From Chlamydiota bacterium (GTDB lineage: Bacteria; Chlamydiota; Chlamydiia; Chlamydiales; Rhabdochlamydiaceae), in contig JABDCQ010000001.1 of NCBI GenBank assembly GCA_013288075.1, positions 1 through 64,000 on the forward strand: a DNA stretch of 64,000 nt, written 5' to 3'. Of this stretch, positions 36,446 through 44,849 are shown one piece after another. Every line of letters begins with the position of its first letter. The first letter of the stretch is position 1. The position numbers and the translations under genes are program-made. Below the pieces are notes generated by a model. The model ran no database searches. It was not told where the DNA came from and saw nothing but the letters and a program-made list of their open reading frames with translations.

Positions 36446-36840
36446 ATTGGAAGCTGAGCGACAAAAAGAACGATACAAATGATATAATGATGTGAATGAT
36501 GAAGAAAAAAAATATCATTCATATCATTGTATCATTCTTATCATTTCCTTGCCGCAATTCCTTAAAACCTTAGCCAGCTTTTGAAATTGGAAGCCGAGCG
36601 ACAAAAAGAACGATATAAATGATACAATGATGTGAATAATGAAGAAAAAAAATATCATTCATATCATTGTATCATTCTTATCATTTCTTTGCCGCAATTC
36701 CTCAAAACCTTAGCCCAGATTTTGAAATTGGAAGCTGAGCGACAAAAAGAATGATAGAATGATGTGAATGATGAAGAAAAAAATGCCATTCTTATCATTG
36801 CCTTGCTGCCAACTCCTTAAAACCTTAGCTAAAATCATGA
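36446..36840. repeat. Direct tandem repeat, about 140 bp period, three units (third shortened), each with an internal inverted repeat
   Basis: ttggaagctgagcgacaaaaagaacgat starts at 36447, ~36588 and ~36729; internal aatgatacaatgatgtgaat / attcatatcattgtatcatt. Confidence 0.92.
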
Positions 36841-36854
36841 CTTGGGGATAAGGG

Positions 36855-38084
36855 CTAGATCTTTTCTGCTAAGCGAGGCTTTTCTTTAGCTATCATAAAG
36901 TAGACGCCGAATAAAGAAAGGGTGCTTCCTAGAACCAAGACAGGGATAGCTCCTACAAGATCACATAGCAATCCTCCAAGAGCTGGAGCTATAGCTCCTC
37001 TTATTCCTACCATTAAGATATTGGTACTAGAGTAAGGGGCGCTATTTTCATTTTGAGCAAAGAGTGTTCCAGAAAGATTCCATAGCAAATGGCTTCCTGC
37101 TTGAGCAATTCCATAAAATAAAAAAGCTAAATAAAGGAAAAAAAGGTTTGTTTGTGCAAATAGAAGGGTCAAAGGGAAAATGGCAAACCCTACAAGAATT
37201 AAGGCTGTTAAGTGGGAAATAGATTTTTGTCCGAGTCCCTGTTTCCACAAAAGAGAAGAGGCGGTAACCCCTATTCCCATTAAAATAAAGCGGGCAATGA
37301 CAATATTGGAATAAGAAAGATTTAAAACATCTGCATAATAAACAGAAAGTGCTGGAGCAATGAGCATTAAAGAAAATCCGCCAATCATAAATCCCCACTG
37401 GAAATGCGCAAAATCAGGTTTTGTGCGCATAAGAGCAAAAGATACTTTAAGAGGCTCTAGAATTTTCGTTTTTAAAGAAGTCTTAGGTAGTTGGGGAGGC
37501 GCTTCTAGATGAAGGGGAATTCTCATTTGAAGAAAAACACTGCTAAGACCCACAAGAGCGCTTATAAAGAATAGAATTTTCCAGTTTGAACCGCTTCCAT
37601 CTAAAATATCGGCGATGGTAATCCCTAAGACCACACTTTCTAAGAAGCCTAAGATGTAATAAAGAGAAAAAACGTGCTCTCTTGGTTTTTTGGGAATATT
37701 TATTTTAAGAATTTCAATAAGGGCAGGATTTCCAGCTCTTTGAAAGAGTTGATAAATACCACAAGCTAAAAGCAGATACCACGCATTAGAAGTTACAGGA
37801 AGAATTAAAAAGGGAAGATAAGATAGCGTCCAGGCCCCTATAAGATTGGCTTTTAACTTATCCTTTCTGTGGGTGAGGTGAGCGCCCCAGTAGAAAGAAA
37901 AAACGGAGAGTACAGGCCTTAAAGCTACAAAAAGAGAGAGTTGCAACATGCTGGCTTTTAGGTCTTTGCGTAGTATAAAGGGGAGCAAAGTATAAAGCGC
38001 TATTGAAGGCTCGCTTGTAAGATTCATCCATAGGAGAGCCAGCCTTGTTTTCTTGCATCCTTTAAGAGGGGAATCCTCTGCCAT
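36855..38084 (-). CDS. MFS transporter
   Basis: Polytopic; LFVALRPVLSVFSFYWGAHLTHRKDKLKANLIG. Confidence 0.82.
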   Translation of the reverse strand: MAEDSPLKGCKKTRLALLWMNLTSEPSIALYTLLPFILRKDLKASMLQLSLFVALRPVLSVFSFYWGAHLTHRKDKLKANLIGAWTLSYLPFLILPVTSNAWYLLLACGIYQLFQRAGNPALIEILKINIPKKPREHVFSLYYILGFLESVVLGITIADILDGSGSNWKILFFISALVGLSSVFLQMRIPLHLEAPPQLPKTSLKTKILEPLKVSFALMRTKPDFAHFQWGFMIGGFSLMLIAPALSVYYADVLNLSYSNIVIARFILMGIGVTASSLLWKQGLGQKSISHLTALILVGFAIFPLTLLFAQTNLFFLYLAFLFYGIAQAGSHLLWNLSGTLFAQNENSAPYSSTNILMVGIRGAIAPALGGLLCDLVGAIPVLVLGSTLSLFGVYFMIAKEKPRLAEKI

Positions 38085-38256
38085 GCTTTTCGTCCTCAAG
38101 TTTACCCACGATAATCCTTGATTTAGGGGAATATTGCAAGGGAGAAACTTTTAATTGACTATTTATTGAATTATTAATTTATTGTTAATTTTGTTTGTTT
38201 ATTATTATGGTTTTGTTTATAATTAATTATTTAATAGTAAAATTAGAGTGGTTTTT

Positions 38257-38829
38257 ATGGATATTATGATAAATGAATTAAGTGGGAATAAATCGGGGTT
38301 TTGGAGTGCAGTTAAATACTTTTTTAGCTTTTTTTGCGGAATTCCTAGATTATTTTGTGTTTTAACAGCCTGTTGCGAGCAAGATAGTGCTCTAGATGAT
38401 AATTTAAAACCTTTGAGAGAGCCCCTTTTGAAAAATCAAGCTCCGGGATATCAATCCATGGCAACTAGCGCAGGAAAAGCGCATGTAGCTGTAGCTAAGG
38501 CTAGAAGCGAAGTCCTTAAGGAAGAGTGGGAGTCTCTTAAAAACTTTGAGGATAGCTGTCCTGCAAGGGCTGCCAGAGAAGGAATAGTTTTTAGCGATAG
38601 AGGTCCATTAGATATGACAGATCCTCTTTATGCTCAGGATAATACGCCTATTTCTGATACGTGCGGGTGTTTTACCTGCCAAGGAACTACCAGGTCCGAG
38701 CTTCATCAGAGTTTAAAAAGTAAAAAATTCACGGGAACCTTAGAGGCAAGAGTTCATAATAGGCACTGTATGATGCGTTTAGAGGAAAGAAATATAAAGA
38801 TCGTTGAAAAATTTAAGGCTACTCTTTAA
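38257..38829 (+). CDS. Protein with hydrophobic N-terminus and orphan TGT C-terminal zinc subdomain
   Basis: DSCPARAAREGIVFSDRGPLDMTDPLYAQDNTPISDTCGCFTCQ...VHNRHCMMRLEERNIKIVEKF aligns by eye to Tgt at 41716-42891 (DSSYPTKSARHGIAFTKRGPVNVTKGIYKEDFSPICKECTCPTCK...IHNIHYMVELMKSYREKI). Confidence 0.8.
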   Translation: MDIMINELSGNKSGFWSAVKYFFSFFCGIPRLFCVLTACCEQDSALDDNLKPLREPLLKNQAPGYQSMATSAGKAHVAVAKARSEVLKEEWESLKNFEDSCPARAAREGIVFSDRGPLDMTDPLYAQDNTPISDTCGCFTCQGTTRSELHQSLKSKKFTGTLEARVHNRHCMMRLEERNIKIVEKFKATL

Positions 38830-38916
38830 AAATAATAATTGTCAAAATTGGTTGATTTTAATTGCTGTTTTTTGTTATAATTGACCAATTATTAAATTAA
38901 TTTATTAGGTGTTTAA

Positions 38917-39885
38917 ATGAAGCCGCGTTCTAAGTCTACTAAAAGTACGCTAAAAAAAGCGTCATGGATTTTAAGGATTTTTTCTGGGATTGTTGATTAT
39001 TCGCTGTTCTTTCTTTTAGAGATGCTTTTTGTAAGCTTCTTGCCTTTTTATTTTGAAGAAATCTTTTATTTTATTCTCGCAGCTGCAACCCCTCTTCTTT
39101 GGATTCCTTGTGAGGCTCTTCTTACTAGCACCTGGGGCACCACAATGGGAAAAGCGATGTGCGGCATTGTAGTGCGCACAGGCAAAGGGGAAAAAGTTAA
39201 TTTTAAAAATGCCCTTTTAAAAGCTTGCTGCCTTAAAAAATCTGAAGCCTATTCGTTTTCTAAAAATACCTTTTTTAGAGTGACTCAGTGGATCGTGATC
39301 GGGGGAACGGTGATTGGCTGTTGGGGTTCTACCATTTTAGGGATTCCTGTAATGAATCAGTATATGAATGTTTACGAAGAGTATTACTCTACTCCTATTG
39401 CAAAAGACGGGTGGATTAATTACGTAGCAGATGCTAAAGGTTTTACCGTTTTACTCCCTTCTTACCCTGAAGAGACCTCCCAATCCTTTGATAACCCTCA
39501 TACACGGGATGCTTTAACGTATCATGAGTACAAGAGTTGTAATGAGAAGGAAAAAGTGTGTTACTCTGTTGGTTATTTAGATCTGCCAAGAAGCTGGCGT
39601 TTTGCAGGGGCTAATACTTTGCTTAAAGGCGCTCTTGGAATAGTTGTAGAGCATGAAGCAGGCTCAAGTCTAGTGAATAGCAGCCTCTCTCGCCACCAAA
39701 AAAATCCGGCTATCGATTTTGAAATTTCTAAAGATAGCAACGTTTTAAAAGGCAAGCTTGTCCTTATTGGAAGAACCATGTACCGCATTATGGTAACAGA
39801 GCCAGCTGGAAGCGCAAGAGTGGATTCAACCCAAATGTATACCTTTATGGATTCCTTCCAAATGCGCTACCAGGGCATGTCCTAA
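38917..39885 (+). CDS. RDD-family membrane protein with extracytoplasmic C-terminal domain
   Basis: N-terminal GIVDYSLFFLLEMLF...TSTWGTTMGKAMCGIVVRTGKGEKV (RDD-like). Confidence 0.75.
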   Translation: MKPRSKSTKSTLKKASWILRIFSGIVDYSLFFLLEMLFVSFLPFYFEEIFYFILAAATPLLWIPCEALLTSTWGTTMGKAMCGIVVRTGKGEKVNFKNALLKACCLKKSEAYSFSKNTFFRVTQWIVIGGTVIGCWGSTILGIPVMNQYMNVYEEYYSTPIAKDGWINYVADAKGFTVLLPSYPEETSQSFDNPHTRDALTYHEYKSCNEKEKVCYSVGYLDLPRSWRFAGANTLLKGALGIVVEHEAGSSLVNSSLSRHQKNPAIDFEISKDSNVLKGKLVLIGRTMYRIMVTEPAGSARVDSTQMYTFMDSFQMRYQGMS

Positions 39886-39924
39886 AGTAACAGAGAGAGA
39901 GAGAGAAATTCCTCTTTGTTTATC

Positions 39925-40506
39925 TTAATTATGTAGGTCTTTTGTCCAGATGACCATGGGTTTATCTGAGGGCTTATTTTCATAGGCATCTTTCCATTGA
40001 AGTTTGAAGGTCATGTTGGGGTGATAGCCCCGCTTTTTCCAAAAATCATCGAAAGGAAGGTACTCCTTAGGTTTTAAGGGGTGGTTTTCAGGTCTTGCAA
40101 TGGTTGAGAAACATGTGTATTTAAACCTGCCAAGATTGTGTGTGTGAGCTTCTCTATGATCAAAAAAGTGGTGCCCAACCCCTCTTCCTCTGTAAGGTTT
40201 TAATAAAAACGATTTCCCAAAGTAATAGAAGGAGGAAATATCTAGTCCTTTGTCTAAAAAAGGGTGTTGGATAGTTTCAGGTTCTTTTTCAAGGGGCGCT
40301 CCTGTAGAGACGCCAACAATTGTTGAACCGTCAAATACAAGCACTCCCACTGCTTCATCACTTGTAAGATGCTTTTCAAGATATTCTTGTTCGTGTTCGA
40401 TATCTACTTCATATAAGTAGGGGTATTCTCTATAAACATCGCAGCGGATGCGGGCAATACTATGGAGATATGGCTTAAGCGATTTTCCTTTGAAACATTG
40501 GACATT
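39925..40506 (-). CDS. GNAT-family acetyltransferase
   Basis: FGKSFLLKPYRGRGVGHHFFDHR (acetyl-CoA loop). Confidence 0.78.
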   Translation of the reverse strand, partial: NVQCFKGKSLKPYLHSIARIRCDVYREYPYLYEVDIEHEQEYLEKHLTSDEAVGVLVFDGSTIVGVSTGAPLEKEPETIQHPFLDKGLDISSFYYFGKSFLLKPYRGRGVGHHFFDHREAHTHNLGRFKYTCFSTIARPENHPLKPKEYLPFDDFWKKRGYHPNMTFKLQWKDAYENKPSDKPMVIWTKDLHN

Positions 40507-40636
40507 CATTTTTGAGTGCATGACAAATCTTCACATTTGGTTAACAAAATATTCTTATGAACTATATATTAAAAAAAATAAAGAAAAATTCTAAGGACTT
40601 CGTGTATTCTTTCAAAAAAGAACAAACGGAGAAATT

Positions 40637-41209
40637 ATGGCTAAGCTTTATTTTAGGCATGGCACTGTAGGAAGCGCAAAAACACTAAACCTTTTGGCTG
40701 TTGCTCACAATTATAGACAGCAAGGAAAGAGTGTTCTTTTAATGAAACCAGAACTCGATGATCGCTTTGGTACAGGGTCTATTAAATCAAGAGCTGGTCT
40801 TGAAATGAAAGCAGATGTTCTAGTCAATGCTGATACCAATTTACTTTTTTTAGATTATGAAGGGGTAAGCTGTATTCTTGTCGATGAAGCGCAATTTTTA
40901 TCGGCTCTTGCTATTGATCAGCTTCGAGAGATCTCTTTGATAAAAGGCATTCCTGTTATTTGCTACGGTCTGCGCACGGATTTTCGCTCAAAACTTTTTG
41001 AAGGGTCTTTGCGCCTTATGGAGCTTGCTGACTCTATTGAAGAAGTTAAAGCGACCTGTTTTTTCTGTAATAGAAAGTCGATCATGAACATTAAACACAT
41101 CAATGGAAAAGCCACCCTAGATGGCCCTGTCATAGACGTTGGCGCCGAAGAAAAATACCTCCCCACCTGCTACAGCTGCTACGCTTCCCAGCTCAGCGTC
41201 CTCACTTAA
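40637..41209 (+). CDS. tdk: Thymidine kinase
   Basis: HGTVGSAKTLNLLAVAHNYRQQGKSVLLMKPELDDRFG, ILVDEAQFLS, CYGLRTDF, CFFCNRKS...CYSC zinc site. Confidence 0.95.
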   Translation: MAKLYFRHGTVGSAKTLNLLAVAHNYRQQGKSVLLMKPELDDRFGTGSIKSRAGLEMKADVLVNADTNLLFLDYEGVSCILVDEAQFLSALAIDQLREISLIKGIPVICYGLRTDFRSKLFEGSLRLMELADSIEEVKATCFFCNRKSIMNIKHINGKATLDGPVIDVGAEEKYLPTCYSCYASQLSVLT

Positions 41210-41216
41210 GAAGAAG

Positions 41217-41268
41217 AATTAACAGGATGTACAAGATAGGGCAGGATATACAGGATGAAGAAAGAAGA
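41217..41268 (+). repeat. Family D repeat arm (single)
   Basis: aacaggatgtacaagatagggcaggatatacaggatgaagaa. Confidence 0.8.
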
Positions 41269-41284
41269 AGGGAAGTATGCAATT

Positions 41285-41527
41285 TCTTTGTCCCGCTAGG
41301 GACTATGGTACGTAGCCAGGGTGTGACGAAGGAACCCCTGGATAAGAATGGATCAAACATTGCACTCCATTGGAGTGCAGGAAAGGTAGAAAAGGTTTGT
41401 AAAATGTTATTCTTTTTAAGCCTTAAGATCCTGCGCTCCTATGGAGCGCGATTTCTGAGAATGCATATTTCCAGGGGTTCCTTCGTCACACCCTGGCTAC
41501 GTACCATAGTCCCTAACGGGACAAAGA
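41285..41527. repeat. Long inverted repeat, family B, copy 2
   Basis: ggactatggtacgtagccagggtgtgacgaaggaacccctgga / tccaggggttccttcgtcacaccctggctacgtaccatagtcc. Confidence 0.95.
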
Positions 41528-41560
41528 GATAGTTCGTACAATACATGACAAAAGGAAGTA

Positions 41561-41703
41561 AAAATCTCTCTCTCTTTCTTCCTCTGTGGTTTCTTCCCTC
41601 TGTGGTTTAATCTTCGGCTAACACTTGAGCGCAGAAAGGCTCGCATTTTTTTTAAACCACAGAAGCGTTGAAACCACAGAGGAAGAAAAGAGAGAGAGAT
41701 TTT
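41561..41703. repeat. Inverted repeat, family A, copy 8
   Basis: ctctctctttcttcctctgtggttt...; spacer gctaacacttgagcgcagaaaggctcgcat; right arm aaaccacagaagcgttgaaaccacagaggaagaaaagagagag. Confidence 0.9.
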
Positions 41704-41715
41704 CTCTTTGTTTTT

Positions 41716-42891
41716 TTAGAGTTCGTTTTGGAGGATTTTTTCGCGGTAGGATTTCATGAGTTCTACCATGTAGTGGATGTTGTGGATGGAGGTGAGGGTC
41801 ATGCCTGGGGCTTCATGGGCTTTCATGAGGTGATGGACGTAGGCGAGGCTAAAGTTTTTGCATGTGGGGCATGTGCATTCTTTGCAGATAGGAGAGAAGT
41901 CTTCTTTATAGATTCCCTTTGTTACATTGACAGGGCCTCTTTTGGTGAAGGCAATGCCATGGCGGGCAGATTTTGTGGGATAAGAGCTATCGAAGGTGTC
42001 AAATCCTAGAGGAACACACTGATCAATTGACCATAAGTCTCCAATGCCGAGCAAGTGATTAGGGCGGTCTTTAGGTAAATGCTCCATTGTATAGGTAAGT
42101 AATTCCATCATTTCTGGCTTGGTTTTTCCTACACTTCCCCCAATAGCAAAGCCATCGAAGGGAAGAGCGCCTAGGGTGGCAATACTCAGCTTGCGCAGCT
42201 CTAAATCAATCCCTCCGTGAATAACGGCGTACATGGCTTGTCCATTCGGGTTTTCAAGGTGGGTCATAAGGGAGCGCTTTTCCCAGCGGTGTGTACGATG
42301 TAAAGAGTCTATAAGCTTGCTTTTTTCAATATGGTAAGGAGGAAGCTCATCAAAGGGGATAATAATATCTGCGCCCAAATCTTTTTGCGCTTGAATAGAG
42401 GTTTCTGGAGTGAGAAGTATTTTAGCGCCGTCTCTATAAGATCTAAAAAGTACACCTTCTTCCGTGATTTTTAAAACGCCGCCATCTGTTTTTTTGGTTC
42501 CCTTTCCTTTAAGCTCACTTGCAACAGATCCATAAGCCAGGCTAAAAACCTGAAAGCCTCCTGAATCGGTGATAATAGGGAAAGGGCGATTAATGAATTT
42601 ATGTAGGCCACCCGCTTTTCTCACTACTTCAGTTCCCGGCTGGAGCATTAGGTGATAGGTATTACAAAACATGAGCTGAACCCCTAGTTCATTGACCATG
42701 GCGTTATCTACAGCTTTTAGGGTTCCATTTGTTCCTACAACAACGAAGTTGGGCGTATCGATGATCCCATGGGGGGTGTGAATTCTTCCTACTCTTGCAG
42801 AAGATTTTTTTGAGGTGTGAAGCACTTCAAACTTAAAAGAAGAAGGGATGCGCTCTTCTAACATAGGGGATATTTCTTCAAGAGTTTTCAT
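41716..42891 (-). CDS. tgt: Queuine tRNA-ribosyltransferase
   Basis: VGTNGTLKAV, CNTYHLMLQPGTE, ITDSGGFQVFSLA, YAVIHGGIDLELRKLS, CTCPTC zinc motif. Confidence 0.97.
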   Translation of the reverse strand: MKTLEEISPMLEERIPSSFKFEVLHTSKKSSARVGRIHTPHGIIDTPNFVVVGTNGTLKAVDNAMVNELGVQLMFCNTYHLMLQPGTEVVRKAGGLHKFINRPFPIITDSGGFQVFSLAYGSVASELKGKGTKKTDGGVLKITEEGVLFRSYRDGAKILLTPETSIQAQKDLGADIIIPFDELPPYHIEKSKLIDSLHRTHRWEKRSLMTHLENPNGQAMYAVIHGGIDLELRKLSIATLGALPFDGFAIGGSVGKTKPEMMELLTYTMEHLPKDRPNHLLGIGDLWSIDQCVPLGFDTFDSSYPTKSARHGIAFTKRGPVNVTKGIYKEDFSPICKECTCPTCKNFSLAYVHHLMKAHEAPGMTLTSIHNIHYMVELMKSYREKILQNEL

Positions 42892-43564
42892 AATTAGGGA
42901 TCATCCTTTTTGTAAAAGAAATAAATGTAGTCATAGAGAAAATCACAATCACCTTAATTAAAAAGCTTATTAGGATAATGTCAGTAAGCGAAGCTACTTG
43001 ACCATAGAGCCCTAAAACGCTAAATAAGACAGTGTCAATGAGCTGAGAAAAGGTAAGGCAAACTCCATTGCGCATGCTTAAGGAAAGGCTGCTTTTCTTT
43101 TTAAGGAGTCCAAAAAAGCGCCTATCGATTTGCTGCACAATAAAAAATACCGTAACAGAAGCCAAAAGAAGCCTTGGAGCAGGGGTTAAAATAGTATGGA
43201 AGCTTGGGTCTGCTATGTCGTGTATACTGGGTTGATAAAAAAGATGAACCTGAGACATCACCCCAAAAAAGGCGAGAATAAAAAAACAGACCCAAGTGGC
43301 CTTTTTAGCGCTTTCTTTCCCAAAGTATTCTTGTAAAAGATTTAAGCCTAAAATGCTTCCAATAGCAAACACATCGCTTCCCGTGACTTCATATCCCAAA
43401 AAATTGATCTGCTTAATGACAAATAGGTTTGCAAGGACTGCTTGTAAAGAGATCCATGCAAAAAGAGCCTCTTTGCCAAGACGCAAGGCAAATAGTCCAA
43501 AAGAGACAACAAGAAGGATGTGAAAAACAAAAATAGCTTCATTCATGGGCAAAGAGCATAACAT
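42878..43564 (-). CDS. yhhQ: Queuosine precursor transporter (VUT/YhhQ family)
   Basis: Polytopic; [63 protein letters not shown]; overlaps tgt start. Confidence 0.88.
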   Translation of the reverse strand: MLCSLPMNEAIFVFHILLVVSFGLFALRLGKEALFAWISLQAVLANLFVIKQINFLGYEVTGSDVFAIGSILGLNLLQEYFGKESAKKATWVCFFILAFFGVMSQVHLFYQPSIHDIADPSFHTILTPAPRLLLASVTVFFIVQQIDRRFFGLLKKKSSLSLSMRNGVCLTFSQLIDTVLFSVLGLYGQVASLTDIILISFLIKVIVIFSMTTFISFTKRMIPNYENS

Positions 43565-43626
43565 TTTTCTATACCCAAGTAAATTTAAAATATTGGATAA
43601 TTCAGGGGATACAATTGGAGTGTTAT

Positions 43627-44106
43627 ATGAGAAAGCTATCAAAAATTTTATTTTCCCTTCTAGTTATTGGTTCTTTTAACCTTACAGCAGAAGAAACTTT
43701 ATCTATTATTAAGCCTGACGCCGTGGCTGCCAATCACATTGGAGAAATTATTACACGTTTTGAAAAAGCCGGTTTAAAAGTTGTAGCTGCTAAAATGACT
43801 AAGCTTAGTAAAGAGCAAGCAGAAAGCTTTTATGCTGTTCATAAGGAACGTCCTTTTTTTAAAGGCCTTGTATCCTATATGACTTCAGGACCCGTGTTTA
43901 TCCAAGTTTTGGATGGAAAAGACGCTGTCTCTAAAAATAGAGAGCTTATGGGAAGCACTAATCCTAAAGATGCTCAAGCCGGAACTATTAGAAAAGATTT
44001 TGGAACAGGTCTTGAGGCTAATGCTGTGCATGGCTCAGATAGTCTTGAAAATGCTAAAACAGAAATTAGCTTTTTCTTTTCTCCTAATGAAATTTATACA
44101 AGGTAG
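43627..44106 (+). CDS. ndk: Nucleoside diphosphate kinase with N-terminal signal peptide
   Basis: [21 protein letters not shown] followed by [12 protein letters not shown]...[22 protein letters not shown]-like ggag 6 nt before ATG. Confidence 0.93.
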   Translation: MRKLSKILFSLLVIGSFNLTAEETLSIIKPDAVAANHIGEIITRFEKAGLKVVAAKMTKLSKEQAESFYAVHKERPFFKGLVSYMTSGPVFIQVLDGKDAVSKNRELMGSTNPKDAQAGTIRKDFGTGLEANAVHGSDSLENAKTEISFFFSPNEIYTR

Positions 44107-44658
44107 GTGCCCTTGACTCTTATTGATATTCAAGAAATTAACCCTCGCATAGAGGTCGATCTAAAGTATGCAACGCCAGATAACTTCACAAAGGAAATCC
44201 TTTATGATTTTAAAAAGTGTTTGCTTGTCAAAGAAGCGGCTTTAAAGCTAAGTCTTGTGCAAGAAGAGTTTGAAGCTATGGGGCTTGGATTAAAGGTGTG
44301 GGATGGCTATCGCCCAATGGCTGTGCAATGGAAGTTTTGGAATTTAATCCAAGATGAGCGCTATGTTAGCCATCCTTTAAAAGGAGGGCGCCATACAAGG
44401 GGCACAGCTGTTGATCTCACAATCATCAACAAAGAAGGCGTGGAGCTTGAAATGCCCACCTCTTTTGATGATTTTAGAGAGCTTGCTCACCGCAAGTACA
44501 TGGACCTTCCTGGAGTGGCTATTCAAAACCGCACCCTTTTAGAATCCATCATGAAAAAGCACGGCTTTATTGGCATCGAAACAGAATGGTGGCACTTCGA
44601 CCTCGAAGGCTGGGAATCTTACCCACCCCTCGAGAAGTATGACTGTTTGAATGCCTGA
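44107..44658 (+). CDS. D-alanyl-D-alanine dipeptidase (VanX/DdpX type)
   Basis: DLKYATPDNFT, VWDGYRPMAVQWKFW, GGRHTRGTAVDLTI, EWWHFD. Confidence 0.92.
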   Translation: MPLTLIDIQEINPRIEVDLKYATPDNFTKEILYDFKKCLLVKEAALKLSLVQEEFEAMGLGLKVWDGYRPMAVQWKFWNLIQDERYVSHPLKGGRHTRGTAVDLTIINKEGVELEMPTSFDDFRELAHRKYMDLPGVAIQNRTLLESIMKKHGFIGIETEWWHFDLEGWESYPPLEKYDCLNA

Positions 44659-44705
44659 GCGTGAAAACAAAGAGGGTTAATTTTTTCTCCCCTCTCTTCC
44701 TCCCT

Positions 44706-44812
44706 TCCGTGCCCGTGTGCGTGCCCGTGCCCGTGCCCGATTTGCCGTTGTTTGCCTGTCAATAACATCAATTCGGGCACGGGCACGGGCACGCACACGG
44801 GCACGGAAGGGA
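44706..44812. repeat. GC-rich inverted repeat (gtgccc/gggcac), copy 2
   Basis: ttccgtgcccgtgtgcgtgcccgtgcccgtgcccga / tcgggcacgggcacgggcacgcacacgggcacggaa. Confidence 0.95.
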
Positions 44813-44849
44813 GGAAGAAAGAGGGAGGAATTTAACTCTCTTTGTTTTT

